Part shown: positions 18,600-27,820 of the stretch, one piece after another
Layout of the letters: each line of letters opens with the position of its first letter
Position numbering within the stretch: the first letter of the stretch is position 1
DNA from: Segatella albensis DSM 11370 = JCM 12258
GTDB lineage: Bacteria > Bacteroidota > Bacteroidia > Bacteroidales > Bacteroidaceae
Assembly (NCBI RefSeq): GCF_000426565.1
Contig: NZ_AUFP01000007.1
Span: 1-64,000, forward strand
Length of the DNA: 64,000 bases
Direction of reading: 5' to 3'
Notes under the pieces: generated by a model
The model's database searches: none
Seen by the model: the letters and a program-made list of their open reading frames with translations, nothing else
Told to the model about the DNA's origin: nothing
Position numbers and translations under genes: made by a program

Positions 18600-18697
18600 C
18601 ATATAACAACATCGGCTTACACAGTTAACTGCATCGGCTTACGAAGTTAACTGCGTTGGTGCACGTAGTTAACTGCGTAAATTCATCCATATAACTA
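18600..18697. repeat. 22-bp-period GTTAAC palindrome array B (three units plus TATAAC ends)
   Basis: GTTAAC cores start at 18624, 18646 and 18668, exactly 22 bp apart. Degenerate TATAAC units sit one further period out on each side, at 18602 and 18690. The last two full units are close to the ACGCAGTTAACTGCGT palindrome. It lies between convergent genes, upstream of a separate hairpin terminator. The left end (ATGCATATAAC...ATCGGCTTAC) resembles the left ends of the arrays at 34.7 and 63.8 kb. Confidence 0.88.
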
Positions 18698-18704
18698 CAA
18701 ATAG

Positions 18705-18733
18705 AAAGGGTCAGTTCACATGACCGACCCTTT
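18705..18733 (-). terminator. Terminator of the efflux/lpxA-like operon
   Basis: AAAGGGTC (18705-18712) pairs with GACCCTTT (18726-18733). It lies just past the stop of the lpxA-like gene, so it may serve both converging genes. Confidence 0.65.
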
Positions 18734-18763
18734 ATCATATAGACAAGAACTATTTTCTCTATA

Positions 18764-19549
18764 TCATTTCATTTTTCCGATGATACCAGCTTTAGTAGCA
18801 TTAATAAAGTTCACAATACTACGAATTTGCGGTCCATCAGGTACCTGAGCGTTTATCTGGATAACAGCATCAAAGACACTATTCTGACCATGAAACACAA
18901 GGCGATATGCATTAGCAATATGCTTCTGTATTTTCTCATCAATTCCATAGGCTGTCATCATCGTATTGTTAGGACCACTATAAGCAACTGGTTTTCCACC
19001 GGCAATGATGTAAGGTGGTACATCCTTTGAGAATGTAGTACCCGCCTGAACCATAGCACCCTCACCAACTCTTGTGCCAGCATTCTCGATAACAGAAGAT
19101 GAGAAGATTACGCCATTTCCAATCTCACAATCACCGGCAATCTTTGTACCATAGCCAAACACGCAATGGTCACCAACTTTGGTATCATGAGAGATGTGAG
19201 CACCTTCCATCAAGAAGTTAAAACTACCAATAACGGTCTGACCGCCTGTATGCGTAGCACGATTGATAACAACATTCTCACGAATAAGATTCTTATCACC
19301 AATGATAAGTTCGGTTTCTTCGCCACAGAAATTAAAATCCTGAGGCAAGGCACCTATTACAGCTCCTTGATGAATCTTATTACCATTACCCATACGGGTA
19401 CCATTCAAGATACTTACAAATGGATATATGACACAATTATCGCCAATCACCACATCGTCTTCAATATAGACAAAAGGGTAAATCTTACAGTTGTCTCCTA
19501 TCTTTGCTTTAGGAGAAACCTCTGCTTTAGGACTTATATCGCTTGCCAT
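18764..19549 (-). CDS. LpxA-like UDP-N-acetylglucosamine acyltransferase (divergent)
   Basis: A 261-residue left-handed beta-helix protein with many hexapeptide repeats (such as 'IGDNCKIYPFV', 'VGDHCVFGYG'). 'VIGALPQDFNFCGEETELIIGDKNLIRENVVINR' is the LpxA signature block, and both histidines of 'EGAHISHD' (H118, H121) are kept, including the equivalent of the catalytic base. However, the downstream '(M/V)HQF' block and the 'GL(R/K)RRGF' stretch expected in LpxA are replaced by 'IENAG' and 'GPNNTMMTAYG'. It may be a second, altered lipid-A-type acyltransferase or act on another UDP-sugar. It lies 32 nt after the efflux TolC gene, away from lpxC/fabZ or lpxD. The fold is certain and the substrate is not. 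Confidence 0.75.
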   Translation of the reverse strand: MASDISPKAEVSPKAKIGDNCKIYPFVYIEDDVVIGDNCVIYPFVSILNGTRMGNGNKIHQGAVIGALPQDFNFCGEETELIIGDKNLIRENVVINRATHTGGQTVIGSFNFLMEGAHISHDTKVGDHCVFGYGTKIAGDCEIGNGVIFSSSVIENAGTRVGEGAMVQAGTTFSKDVPPYIIAGGKPVAYSGPNNTMMTAYGIDEKIQKHIANAYRLVFHGQNSVFDAVIQINAQVPDGPQIRSIVNFINATKAGIIGKMK

Positions 19550-19581
19550 AATAATTTATTCTTAAATAATTGATTGATATA

Positions 19582-20991
19582 TTACTTAGCTCCACCACCA
19601 AGTGCATAATAGAGATTTACCACAGCCTGCATCTTAGAGAAGTCGTCACTAACCTTACTAAGTTCTGTATTAAGAAGACTGCTCTGGGCACTTATAACTT
19701 CCAGATAAGTACTACCTGCACTTGCCATCAGTGCTTTAGTATCTTCAACATTATGTTTCAGCACTTCGATTTTCTTTTTCTCAATCTTACTCTTTGCATC
19801 AGAAGCATTATAGAGAACGAGTGCGTTACTTACCTCACTACCTGCTGAAAGAACTTTATTTTGCCAAGTGTTGAATGCTTGCTTATACTGAGCTTCTGCT
19901 ACGCGGAGACCTGCTACAAGTTGGCCCTTCATGAAGATAGGTTGAGTAAGAGATGCTACTGCAGAAAGCAACCAACTTCCTGGATTCGTGATGCCAACAC
20001 CACCGCTATTCGTAAAGGCACCTGTAGCGGCAATAGTAAGATTTGGATAGAACTTACTACGCGCTGTCTCTACATTATAGAAGCACTGAGCAAGATTCAT
20101 CTCTGCAGCATGAACGTCAGCACGATTCTTCAACAACTGGATACCTATACCTGTTGAAAAATTAGTAGGAAGGCTCTGCTTGTCCAAACGCCCACGGGCG
20201 ATGGTCTGTGCCTGCTGACCAATAAGGAGGGAGAGCGAATTCTCTGTTTCACGAATTTGTCGCTTGATATCTTCCTTCTGAGTAAGCACAGAATAATAAT
20301 TTGCTTCTGCACTCTGTACAGCAGTAGAACGTACACCAACAACTGCATCCTTCTGCAACTTCATGATCTCCCATGTATCCTTGGTAAGTTTTTCCATATC
20401 ACCAATAACTTCCATCTGCTTGTCAAGCATCAATAGAGTGTAATACATGTTAGCAATATTAGCTATGATGTTGGTCTTCACTGAAACTTGATAATCTTGA
20501 CTCTGAAGCAAAGCTACTTGAGCAGCGCGCTTCTGTGACAGAAGATTACCAAAGAGGTCTACATTCCAACTCGCATTGATAGGCAGTTGGTATGTTTTCG
20601 TTGCTTTTCCTCCATCCCAAGAGGCAATGGTACCTTGTGGAGAGAATGTAAACGACGGAAGGAAAGACAACTTTGCTGCCTTCAACTGAGCCTCAGCCAT
20701 CTGCACATTCAAAGCTGCGTTCAGTAAGTCTGGATTGTTGTCCAAACCTTTCTGAATCAACGATTGTAATTGAGGATCTGTAAAGACACTTCGCCATGGA
20801 ATGTTCGCAAAAGAGCTTGTGTCACGAACAGCAAGTGTATCACTGGCTGAAACAGAATCACGAAACAAGCCAGAAGTCTTAACTTCCGGACGCTCATACT
20901 GTCCATAAAGACTCTTGCAGCCAGTCAAAAAGACTGCTGCGAGAGTTAATATTATAATTGACTTAAACTTCATATCCTTAGTCCTCATCAT
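19582..20991 (-). CDS. TolC-like outer-membrane efflux lipoprotein
   Basis: A 469-residue outer-membrane channel subunit of the OprM/NodT type. The signal ends in a lipobox, 'LTLAAVFLTGC', so the protein is probably lipid-anchored. Two long repeated coiled-coil halves follow, with 'NNPDLLNAALNVQMAEAQLKAAKLSFLPSF' and 'KNRADVHAAEMNLAQCFYNVETARSKFYPNL', the usual duplicated TolC signature. The ATG overlaps the RND pump stop by 4 nt; in-frame ATGs at 20988 and 20973 are alternatives, the latter giving a more compact signal peptide. It provides the exit duct for the pump encoded upstream. Confidence 0.95.
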   Translation of the reverse strand: MMRTKDMKFKSIIILTLAAVFLTGCKSLYGQYERPEVKTSGLFRDSVSASDTLAVRDTSSFANIPWRSVFTDPQLQSLIQKGLDNNPDLLNAALNVQMAEAQLKAAKLSFLPSFTFSPQGTIASWDGGKATKTYQLPINASWNVDLFGNLLSQKRAAQVALLQSQDYQVSVKTNIIANIANMYYTLLMLDKQMEVIGDMEKLTKDTWEIMKLQKDAVVGVRSTAVQSAEANYYSVLTQKEDIKRQIRETENSLSLLIGQQAQTIARGRLDKQSLPTNFSTGIGIQLLKNRADVHAAEMNLAQCFYNVETARSKFYPNLTIAATGAFTNSGGVGITNPGSWLLSAVASLTQPIFMKGQLVAGLRVAEAQYKQAFNTWQNKVLSAGSEVSNALVLYNASDAKSKIEKKKIEVLKHNVEDTKALMASAGSTYLEVISAQSSLLNTELSKVSDDFSKMQAVVNLYYALGGGAK

Positions 20992-23900
20992 TCTTTGTTT
21001 TCTTTATTTTTTGATGTATATGCAGTTAATGTATGGGCATATTGTGCCAATTCGGCTGCTGCTTCAGGATTTTCTTCATCCTCAAAGGTAAGTGGAGTAA
21101 ACTTCTCCTGCAACCATTCAAATGCAACAAACAAAGCTGGAACCACAAAAATCTGGCATATGGTACCAATTAACATACCACCAACAGCTGCTGCTCCTAG
21201 AGTCTGGTTACCATTCTTGCCTACTCCACTGGCAAACATCAAAGGTAGCAAACCGATGATCATCGCTAATGATGTCATCAAGATAGGACGAAGTCGAGCT
21301 GCGGCACCAAGAATCGCACTATATTTAATAGCCATACCCATACGGCGACGCTCCAACGCGAACTGTACGATAAGAATAGCATTCTTTGCCAAAAGTCCAA
21401 TCAACATAATCAACGAAATCTGCATATAGATATCGTTTGAATGCCCAAAGATTTGTGTGAAGACAAAGGCTCCTGCCAAACCAAATGGAATTGACAAAAT
21501 AACAGACAATGGCAACAAATAACTCTCATACTGTGCACTCAAAATCAAGTATACGAAAACAAGACAGAGTACAAAGACAAGGGCCGTAGAGTTACTACTT
21601 TCTGCCTCTGAACGAGTCAGACCTGAATATTCATAACCATATCCCTGAGGTAATGTATTCTTGGCGACCTCAGCAATTGCCTGCATGGCCTGACCTGTAG
21701 AATATCCATCCGCAGGAGTCACACTGACATTGATAGCCGTAAACAAGTTGAAACGTGCAATATTAGAAGGGCCATATACCTTCTTTAAGGTACAGAACTC
21801 TGATACTGGAGCCATCTCGCCACTAGCCGTACGGACATAAATATTGCTCAACTGGTCTGGACGCATTCGATCATTAGGAGCGGCCTGTATCATTACACGG
21901 AACAATTTACCATATGCATTGAAGTTAGATGAATACATACCACCCAAATAACCTTGAAGAGTTGACAATACCACTGTAGGAGAGATTCCAGCCTGCTTCG
22001 TCTTAGCAACATCTACATCTACCATATATTGTGGATAATTAGGATTGTATGATGTCATCGCAGTAGTGATTTCTTCACGCTTATTCAACTCTTTCAAGAA
22101 GTCTTGAGTAACACTGAAGAATTTGTTCAAGTCTCCACCGGTCTTATCCTGCATGGTCATGGTAATACCGTTCTGAACAGAGAAACCTGGAATCATTGGA
22201 GGACCGAACGCAAGTATCTGTGCATCCTTTATAGATGCTGTCTGCTTGTAGATCATACCCAGAACAGAATTTGCTTCCAAAGGATTAACAAATAAAGCCA
22301 TTGGGTCACCCTGAGTAATAGCATTCTTGATACGAGCGATGAAACCACCCTGTCGTTCTTCGAAAGGCTTCAACTTAATAATAAAGGTAGCTTGATCGGA
22401 ACCCTGACCCGCAATGAAGTTGTATCCTAAGATACCTTCACGACGCTGAATAGCTGGGTTACCTTTCAACATATCATCAACCTCATGCAGAATTTGTCGT
22501 GTACGCGACTGGCTTGTACCTGGATCTGCAGATATTGTGATAAACAAAGTACCTGTATCTTCATCAGGAACCAATCCTGTCTTTGTAGTAGCCATAGTTA
22601 TAGCTAATGCGATGACACCAACCACAATAGAAACACCTGCTATCAGTTTGTGATTCATTACACGCTCTACACCTTTTTTATATTTGTTGGTCACCTTATC
22701 AAACATGCGGTTGAAATTCTCATGGAATCGACCGATAAAGGTTTTACGCTCTGGTGTCTTCTCATCCTGATGAGGTTTCAACAGTACAGCACAAAGTGCA
22801 GGAGACAATGTCAACGCATTCAATGCTGAGATAATGATAGATATGGCCATCGTAACACCAAACTCACGATAGAAGGTACCTGATGTTCCTCCAAGGAATG
22901 ATACTGGAACGAATACGGCCGACATCACAAGTGTAATAGAGATGATAGCACCAGAAATTTCATTCATTGCGTCGATTGATGCTGTCAACGCACTGTCGTA
23001 TCCTTGATCAAGTTTTGCATGAACAGCTTCCACAACCACAATAGCATCATCGACAACAATCGCAATTGCCAGCAACAATGCCGAAAGTACCAACAGGTTT
23101 ACCGAGAAGCCAAATACCCACAAGAAGAAGAATGTACCTATCAATGCCACAGGAACGGCAATCAGCGGTATAAGCGTAGAACGCATATCCTGCAAGAATA
23201 CATATACAACTAGGAATACAAGTGCCAAGGTGATGAACAGGGTCATGATAACCTCTTCGATAGATGCGAAAAGGAACTCTGTAATATCCTGCTCTATTGT
23301 AAACTCCATACCAGGAGGGAAGCTCTTGCTTGCTTCCTCAAGAGCAGCCTTCACGTCGGTTGCAATCTGAGTCGCATTAGAACCCGCAATCTGGTTTACC
23401 ATACCCATTACGGCTGGATTACCATTATTAATCAGGCTTACATTGTACATCAATGAACCTAATTCTATATCGGCAACATCTTTCAGTCGTAATGTCTGAC
23501 CAGTAGTATTACTTGTAATCAAGATATTCTCGAATTCGCGCGCACTCTTCAAGCGACCCTTATAACGAAGCGCATATTCAAAAGACATATCACTGTTCTC
23601 GCCTAATGAACCTGGAGCAGCTTCTATATTCTGCTCTGCAAGAACTGAAGAAATATCAGATGGAACTAGACCATACTGTTTCATCTTATCAGGCTTCAGC
23701 CATATACGCATTGAATAATTGGCTGTAGATGGACTCTGCACATCACCTACACCGGTGATACGCTTCAACTGTGGAATAATATTAATATTATTGTAGTTGG
23801 TCAGAAATTGTCCATCATAACGACCATCCTCAGAAGTCAGAGAGTACATGATTACATTAGAACTCTGACGTTTGGTAACAGTTACACCAACACGTGTTAC

Positions 23901-24266
23901 TTCGGCTGGCAACAATGCCTGAGCCTGTTGAACACGGTTCTGAACATTAACCGCAGCCATGTTTGGATCTGATCCCTGTTTGAAGTAAACAGTAATCATC
24001 GCAGTACCAGAATTGGTAGCTGTTGATGACATATACGTCATATTCTCAACACCATTGATACTCTCCTCAAGAGGGGTAACAACAGAATTCAATACAGTCT
24101 GAGCATCAGCACCCGTATACGTTGTCGATACGACAATCGTTGGAGGAGCAATATTAGGATATTGCTCGATAGGCAATGACACCAATCCAATCGTACCCAG
24201 CAAAACGAAGAAGATAGACACTACCGTCGAAAGTACCGGGCGTTTGATAAAGTTTGTAAAAGTCAT
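20988..24266 (-). CDS. RND multidrug efflux pump, inner-membrane subunit (HAE1/AcrB family)
   Basis: A 1092-residue inner-membrane pump. It starts 'MTFTNFIKRPVLSTVVSIFFVLLGTIGLVSLPIEQYPNIAPP', the standard HAE1 opening, and has the two halves of one plus five helices around large periplasmic domains. Helix 4 'LLVLSALLLAIAIVVDDAIVVVEAV' holds the two aspartates of the proton relay. The second half repeats the layout with 'LLPLSVILSIPFGLAGAF'. It probably exports hydrophobic drugs, dyes or bile salts using the proton gradient; bile-salt export would fit a gut organism but is a guess. It is the middle gene of the MFP-RND-TolC operon. Confidence 0.96.
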   Translation of the reverse strand: MTFTNFIKRPVLSTVVSIFFVLLGTIGLVSLPIEQYPNIAPPTIVVSTTYTGADAQTVLNSVVTPLEESINGVENMTYMSSTATNSGTAMITVYFKQGSDPNMAAVNVQNRVQQAQALLPAEVTRVGVTVTKRQSSNVIMYSLTSEDGRYDGQFLTNYNNINIIPQLKRITGVGDVQSPSTANYSMRIWLKPDKMKQYGLVPSDISSVLAEQNIEAAPGSLGENSDMSFEYALRYKGRLKSAREFENILITSNTTGQTLRLKDVADIELGSLMYNVSLINNGNPAVMGMVNQIAGSNATQIATDVKAALEEASKSFPPGMEFTIEQDITEFLFASIEEVIMTLFITLALVFLVVYVFLQDMRSTLIPLIAVPVALIGTFFFLWVFGFSVNLLVLSALLLAIAIVVDDAIVVVEAVHAKLDQGYDSALTASIDAMNEISGAIISITLVMSAVFVPVSFLGGTSGTFYREFGVTMAISIIISALNALTLSPALCAVLLKPHQDEKTPERKTFIGRFHENFNRMFDKVTNKYKKGVERVMNHKLIAGVSIVVGVIALAITMATTKTGLVPDEDTGTLFITISADPGTSQSRTRQILHEVDDMLKGNPAIQRREGILGYNFIAGQGSDQATFIIKLKPFEERQGGFIARIKNAITQGDPMALFVNPLEANSVLGMIYKQTASIKDAQILAFGPPMIPGFSVQNGITMTMQDKTGGDLNKFFSVTQDFLKELNKREEITTAMTSYNPNYPQYMVDVDVAKTKQAGISPTVVLSTLQGYLGGMYSSNFNAYGKLFRVMIQAAPNDRMRPDQLSNIYVRTASGEMAPVSEFCTLKKVYGPSNIARFNLFTAINVSVTPADGYSTGQAMQAIAEVAKNTLPQGYGYEYSGLTRSEAESSNSTALVFVLCLVFVYLILSAQYESYLLPLSVILSIPFGLAGAFVFTQIFGHSNDIYMQISLIMLIGLLAKNAILIVQFALERRRMGMAIKYSAILGAAARLRPILMTSLAMIIGLLPLMFASGVGKNGNQTLGAAAVGGMLIGTICQIFVVPALFVAFEWLQEKFTPLTFEDEENPEAAAELAQYAHTLTAYTSKNKENKE

Positions 24267-24308
24267 ATTTCTACTTTTATTATCTTTTTAACTTTTTCTG
24301 ACCAAGGA

Positions 24309-25505
24309 TTATTTTCCTTTCATTGCACTAATAAAGCCACTTGCCGTACCTTGCTTTTCTGCAAGTTTGGCTGCTTGATCAAGATTCTTCTGATATTGTG
24401 CTGCTGTGATTGGCTTTATCAACATACCATCCGTAAGTTTGGCAAGTCCTTTGGTTACGATACGATCTCCAACAGAGAGTCCTGAAGTAACCACGTAAGT
24501 CTTACCATCATTGTCTGGATTTACCTTAATCTCAGTATATTTTACCTTATTATCAGAACCAACCTTATATACGAAATACTTATCTTGTACAGAAGATGTC
24601 GCCTCTTGTGGAATTACGATTGCATTCTTTGCCTGACGTGGAATAATAATCTGACCAGCGCCACCACTCTTCAAAAGTTTTTCTGGGTTAGCAAAATGTG
24701 CAATAAGTGAATAAGCGCCAGTAGAAGCATCGATGACACCACTCATTTTAACCACTTTACCTGGATGAGCATAAATTGTACCATCTGCCAACTGCAATTT
24801 CACAGCTGGGAAATCCTTTATTGCAGCATTTACACTACCTGCTGTTTTAGAGAGATTCAATATCTCACTTTCTGCCATAGAGAAGAACACCTCTATAGTA
24901 CTGATATTAGAGACCGTTGTCAAAGGTTCTACAGAAGATGCACTTACTAAAGCACCAACCTTAAAAGGAAGACTACCTACAACACCTGCTGCCGGACTCT
25001 TAACCTGACACCAACTTAGTGTTTCCTGTGCAGAAGCCAAAGATGCTTGAGCCTGAGCGAGATTAGCTTGAGCTGTAGCATATGCATTCTGAGCAGAAGA
25101 TAGTTCATATTGACCAATTACATGCTTATCAAACAACTTCTTATTATTCTGATAAGTAAGACGAGCTGTACTCAACTGAGCCCTTGCTGTATTTACACCT
25201 GCCTGAGCCTGTCGAACCGCTGCTTGATAGGTTTCGCTATCGATAGTAAACAACAATTGACCGGCGGCAACAGTCTCTCCTTCATGTACAAGAACCTTGG
25301 TTATAAAACCAGAAACTTTAGGACGAACTTCAACATCCTGAATACCCTTTATTGTGGCAGGATAGGTTGTCTGCATTGATGCCTCTGATGAACCAATGAC
25401 TTCAACAGGAAATTGATCGTCACCAAACTTAGGTGCACCACTACCTCCACAAGATGAAAGTGTTGCAGCAACTACAACCACAAACAAACATTTTCTAATA
25501 TTCAT
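24309..25505 (-). CDS. RND efflux periplasmic adaptor lipoprotein (MFP)
   Basis: A 398-residue membrane-fusion protein. The lipobox 'AATLSSCGGSG' gives an inner-membrane-anchored lipoprotein. The biotinyl-lipoyl-like half 'VEVRPKVSGFITKVLVHEGETVAAGQLLFTID' is followed by an Ala/Gln-rich coiled-coil hairpin (about residues 90-165), then beta-barrel and membrane-proximal domains. It links the RND pump to the outer-membrane channel. It is the first gene of the efflux operon, 42 nt before the pump gene. A perfect 9-bp inverted repeat sits at the predicted transcription start (25554-25586). Confidence 0.95.
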   Translation of the reverse strand: MNIRKCLFVVVVAATLSSCGGSGAPKFGDDQFPVEVIGSSEASMQTTYPATIKGIQDVEVRPKVSGFITKVLVHEGETVAAGQLLFTIDSETYQAAVRQAQAGVNTARAQLSTARLTYQNNKKLFDKHVIGQYELSSAQNAYATAQANLAQAQASLASAQETLSWCQVKSPAAGVVGSLPFKVGALVSASSVEPLTTVSNISTIEVFFSMAESEILNLSKTAGSVNAAIKDFPAVKLQLADGTIYAHPGKVVKMSGVIDASTGAYSLIAHFANPEKLLKSGGAGQIIIPRQAKNAIVIPQEATSSVQDKYFVYKVGSDNKVKYTEIKVNPDNDGKTYVVTSGLSVGDRIVTKGLAKLTDGMLIKPITAAQYQKNLDQAAKLAEKQGTASGFISAMKGK

Positions 25506-25553
25506 ACCTATATTCCTATATATTATATTTATTACTCTATTATCTTTTGCAAG

Positions 25554-25586
25554 TTGAAAACCCCAAACACATTATTAGGTTTTCAA
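25554..25586. promoter_or_regulatory. inverted repeat at the efflux operon transcription start
   Basis: TTGAAAACC (25554-25562) and GGTTTTCAA (25578-25586) form a perfect 9-bp inverted repeat. It begins five bases downstream of the -7 element, so it is either an operator or the first hairpin of the leader RNA. Confidence 0.5.
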
Positions 25587-25590
25587 TTTG

Positions 25591-25620
25591 CAAAAATAAT
25601 AATAAACGGAAATAAAACAA
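25591..25620 (-). promoter_or_regulatory. efflux operon promoter
   Basis: The minus strand reads CTTG, then 19 nt, then TATTTTTG (25591-25598). It fits the Bacteroidetes consensus apart from the first base of the -33 box. Confidence 0.6.
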
Positions 25621-25686
25621 GCTTTAACTCTAATATTTTTAACAAAGTTTCTATATTGTTTTTGAAAAATTTCAATATAAAAACAT

Positions 25687-27135
25687 TTAGCATAGTCCCA
25701 TATCGTGGGCTTTCTTCATGAGAAGCTGCATTAAAGGCTCTCTCTCGTTCTCTACCTTATTATCAAGTACAGCATCCTTCAAGGTCTGCTTCAACATACC
25801 AACCTCTCGACAAGGTGTAAGATGAAACATCTCCATTATTTCATTTCCATCAATACATGGCTGGAGCAATCGCTTATAATCACGATCCTTCAAATCCTTG
25901 AGTTTCTCTCTTACGATTTTAAAGTTATCAAGGAAGCGTTGCTTTCTTTGCGCGTTCTTACTTGTAATATCAGCCTCACATAGTGTCATCAGGTCGTCGA
26001 TGTCGTCACCGGCATCATTCATCAAGCGACGTACAGCACTATCCGTGACTTCTTCATCTGCAATAACGATAGGACGCATGTGCAAATCTACCATTTTCTG
26101 AACATACTTCATCTTAGCATCCAATGGCAGTTTCATACGACGGAATATTTCCGGAACCATCTTTGCACCCAGATAATTATGATTATGGAACGTCCATCCC
26201 AAAGCTGGGTCCCATCGCTTACTCTTTGTTTTACCGATATCATGAAGTAAAGCAGCCCATCTCAGCCACAGTTTATGGTCTTTATCAAGTTCCTTATTTT
26301 CCTGAGCTTTGCATACATTCTCCAAAACCTCCAAAGTATGATTATAATTATTCTTATGCGCTCTTCCGTTACGCGTCTCAACAATATCCAATGCCGTTAA
26401 TTCAGGAAGGATAATCTGCAGAAGACCAGACTCACGCAGATAATAGAAGCCAATACTAGGATGAGGAGAAAGCATAATCTTATTCATCTCATCTGCAATA
26501 CGTTCACCACTAATGATTTTTAATCGCTCCGAGTTTCGTACGAGAGCCTCACGGGTTTCGTCCTCTATCTCGAAATTCAACTGAGTGGCAAAGCGCACGC
26601 ATCTCAACATTCTCAACGGGTCATCAGAGAATGTAATATCAGGATCAAGAGGAGTCGCAATAATTCTATCCTCCATATCCATTACTCCTCCAAAAGGATC
26701 TACCAATTCGCCGAAACGTTCCTTATTCAGACACACAGCAAGTGCATTGATAGTAAAATCTCTACGATTCTGATCATCCTCAAGCGTACCATCTTCAACA
26801 TGAGGTTTACGACTGTCATGGCTATAGCTCTCTTTACGAGCGCCAACAAACTCCACCTCAATATTTTTATATTTTACCTGTGCTGTACCGAAATTACGGA
26901 AAACTGAAATATGAGCTCTCTTACCAAGTTTTTTCTTCAAAGCATCAGCGACACGTATTCCACTGCCAACAACGACAACATCTATATCGTTAGAAGGCCT
27001 TTCCAAGAATAAATCTCTAACATAACCTCCCACCACGTAACATTCCAAATGAAGAGAATCTGCAGCTTCTGATATTTTATGAAAGATGTCCTGATCTAGC
27101 AGCTCTGCAAGCTGTGCATTGGTAAGTTTTCTCAT
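25687..27135 (-). CDS. CCA tRNA nucleotidyltransferase / poly(A) polymerase family protein with HD domain
   Basis: A 482-residue nucleotidyltransferase. The N-terminal catalytic part shows 'CYVVGGYVRDLFLERPSNDIDVVVVG', the GG motif followed by the DxD metal pair, then 'VEDGTLEDDQNRRDFTINALA'. The middle has 'DPLRMLRCVRFATQL', the RNA-binding block. The C-terminal half holds an HD phosphohydrolase motif, 'AALLHDIGKT'. In Bacteroidetes, which have a single such gene as a rule, it adds or repairs the tRNA 3' CCA; the HD domain would trim 2',3'-cyclic phosphates. That it is the CCA enzyme rather than a poly(A) polymerase is inference. A minus-strand TATCTTTG (27177-27184) lies upstream. Confidence 0.88.
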   Translation of the reverse strand: MRKLTNAQLAELLDQDIFHKISEAADSLHLECYVVGGYVRDLFLERPSNDIDVVVVGSGIRVADALKKKLGKRAHISVFRNFGTAQVKYKNIEVEFVGARKESYSHDSRKPHVEDGTLEDDQNRRDFTINALAVCLNKERFGELVDPFGGVMDMEDRIIATPLDPDITFSDDPLRMLRCVRFATQLNFEIEDETREALVRNSERLKIISGERIADEMNKIMLSPHPSIGFYYLRESGLLQIILPELTALDIVETRNGRAHKNNYNHTLEVLENVCKAQENKELDKDHKLWLRWAALLHDIGKTKSKRWDPALGWTFHNHNYLGAKMVPEIFRRMKLPLDAKMKYVQKMVDLHMRPIVIADEEVTDSAVRRLMNDAGDDIDDLMTLCEADITSKNAQRKQRFLDNFKIVREKLKDLKDRDYKRLLQPCIDGNEIMEMFHLTPCREVGMLKQTLKDAVLDNKVENEREPLMQLLMKKAHDMGLC

Positions 27136-27176
27136 TATTATTCTAAATTACAATCAGCAAAATTGATTTGTGGTTG

Positions 27177-27184
27177 CAAAGATA
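27177..27184 (-). promoter_or_regulatory. -7 promoter element of the CCA-transferase gene
   Basis: The minus strand reads TATCTTTG (TAnnTTTG), about 42 nt upstream of the gene's ATG and divergent from the DUF1599 promoter. Confidence 0.5.
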
Positions 27185-27227
27185 CAAAAAACTTTTTAGA
27201 CTCATTATATATTAGATAGGTAAATTA

Positions 27228-27259
27228 TTTGGTTATATCACAAGAAATAATTAAATTTG
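27228..27259 (+). promoter_or_regulatory. promoter of the DUF1599-DoxX-tpiA operon
   Basis: TTTG (27228-27231), 20 nt, then TAAATTTG (27252-27259), ending 9 nt before the ATG at 27269. This spacing leaves almost no 5' leader. Confidence 0.7.
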
Positions 27260-27268
27260 CACCCGATT

Positions 27269-27820
27269 ATGGCAAAGAATTCTTTAAACACAGAAGAGCA
27301 ATTCCAAAGCATAATGGCAGAATGCCATGCGCTTTTTGAAAAGAAGTTACACGACTACGGAGCTTCATGGCGAATACTCCGTCCATCATCGCTTACTGAC
27401 CAGTTGTTCATTAAGGCCAAGCGCATTCGTTCTCTTGAAATAAAGAAGGAATCACTTGTTGGTGAAGGAATTCGTCCTGAATTTATCGCACTCATCAATT
27501 ATGGTATAATTGGTCTTATTCAATTAGAAAAAGGATTTGCTGATTCCGTAGACATAACAAATTCTGAAGCTCTCACCTTGTATGAGGAACATACTAAGGA
27601 AGCTTACGAATTGATGCTCAAGAAGAACCATGATTATGGAGAAGCCTGGAGAGACATGCGAGTAAGTAGTTATACAGACTTTATCCTTACCAAAATAGAA
27701 CGCATAAAGGAAATCGAAGACATTCAGGGTCAGACACTTGTAAGTGAAGGTATTGATTCCAACTACATGGATATCATTAACTATGCTGTATTCGGAGCTA
27801 TAAAACTTGGAGAAGATTAA
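27269..27820 (+). CDS. DUF1599 domain protein (two repeats)
   Basis: A 183-residue cytoplasmic protein made of two similar halves. 'ALFEKKLHDYGASWRILRPSSLTDQLFIKAKRIRSLE' recurs as 'ELMLKKNHDYGEAWRDMRVSSYTDFILTKIERIKEIE', and each half continues with 'LVGEGI/LVSEGI' and '[24 protein letters not shown]'. This is DUF1599, also described as a nucleotide-modification-associated domain. Its biochemical role is unknown. The start is the ATG at 27269 rather than the TTG at 27257, which falls inside the promoter element. It is the first gene of a run conserved in Bacteroidetes; its end overlaps the next gene by 14 nt. Confidence 0.85.
   Translation: MAKNSLNTEEQFQSIMAECHALFEKKLHDYGASWRILRPSSLTDQLFIKAKRIRSLEIKKESLVGEGIRPEFIALINYGIIGLIQLEKGFADSVDITNSEALTLYEEHTKEAYELMLKKNHDYGEAWRDMRVSSYTDFILTKIERIKEIEDIQGQTLVSEGIDSNYMDIINYAVFGAIKLGED

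Noticed and set aside
25652..25679. AT-only hairpin (TATATTG...CAATATA) after the CCA-transferase gene as terminator
   Set aside because: The seven-pair stem is nearly all A-T and could arise by chance in this AT-rich gap, so it is not called.
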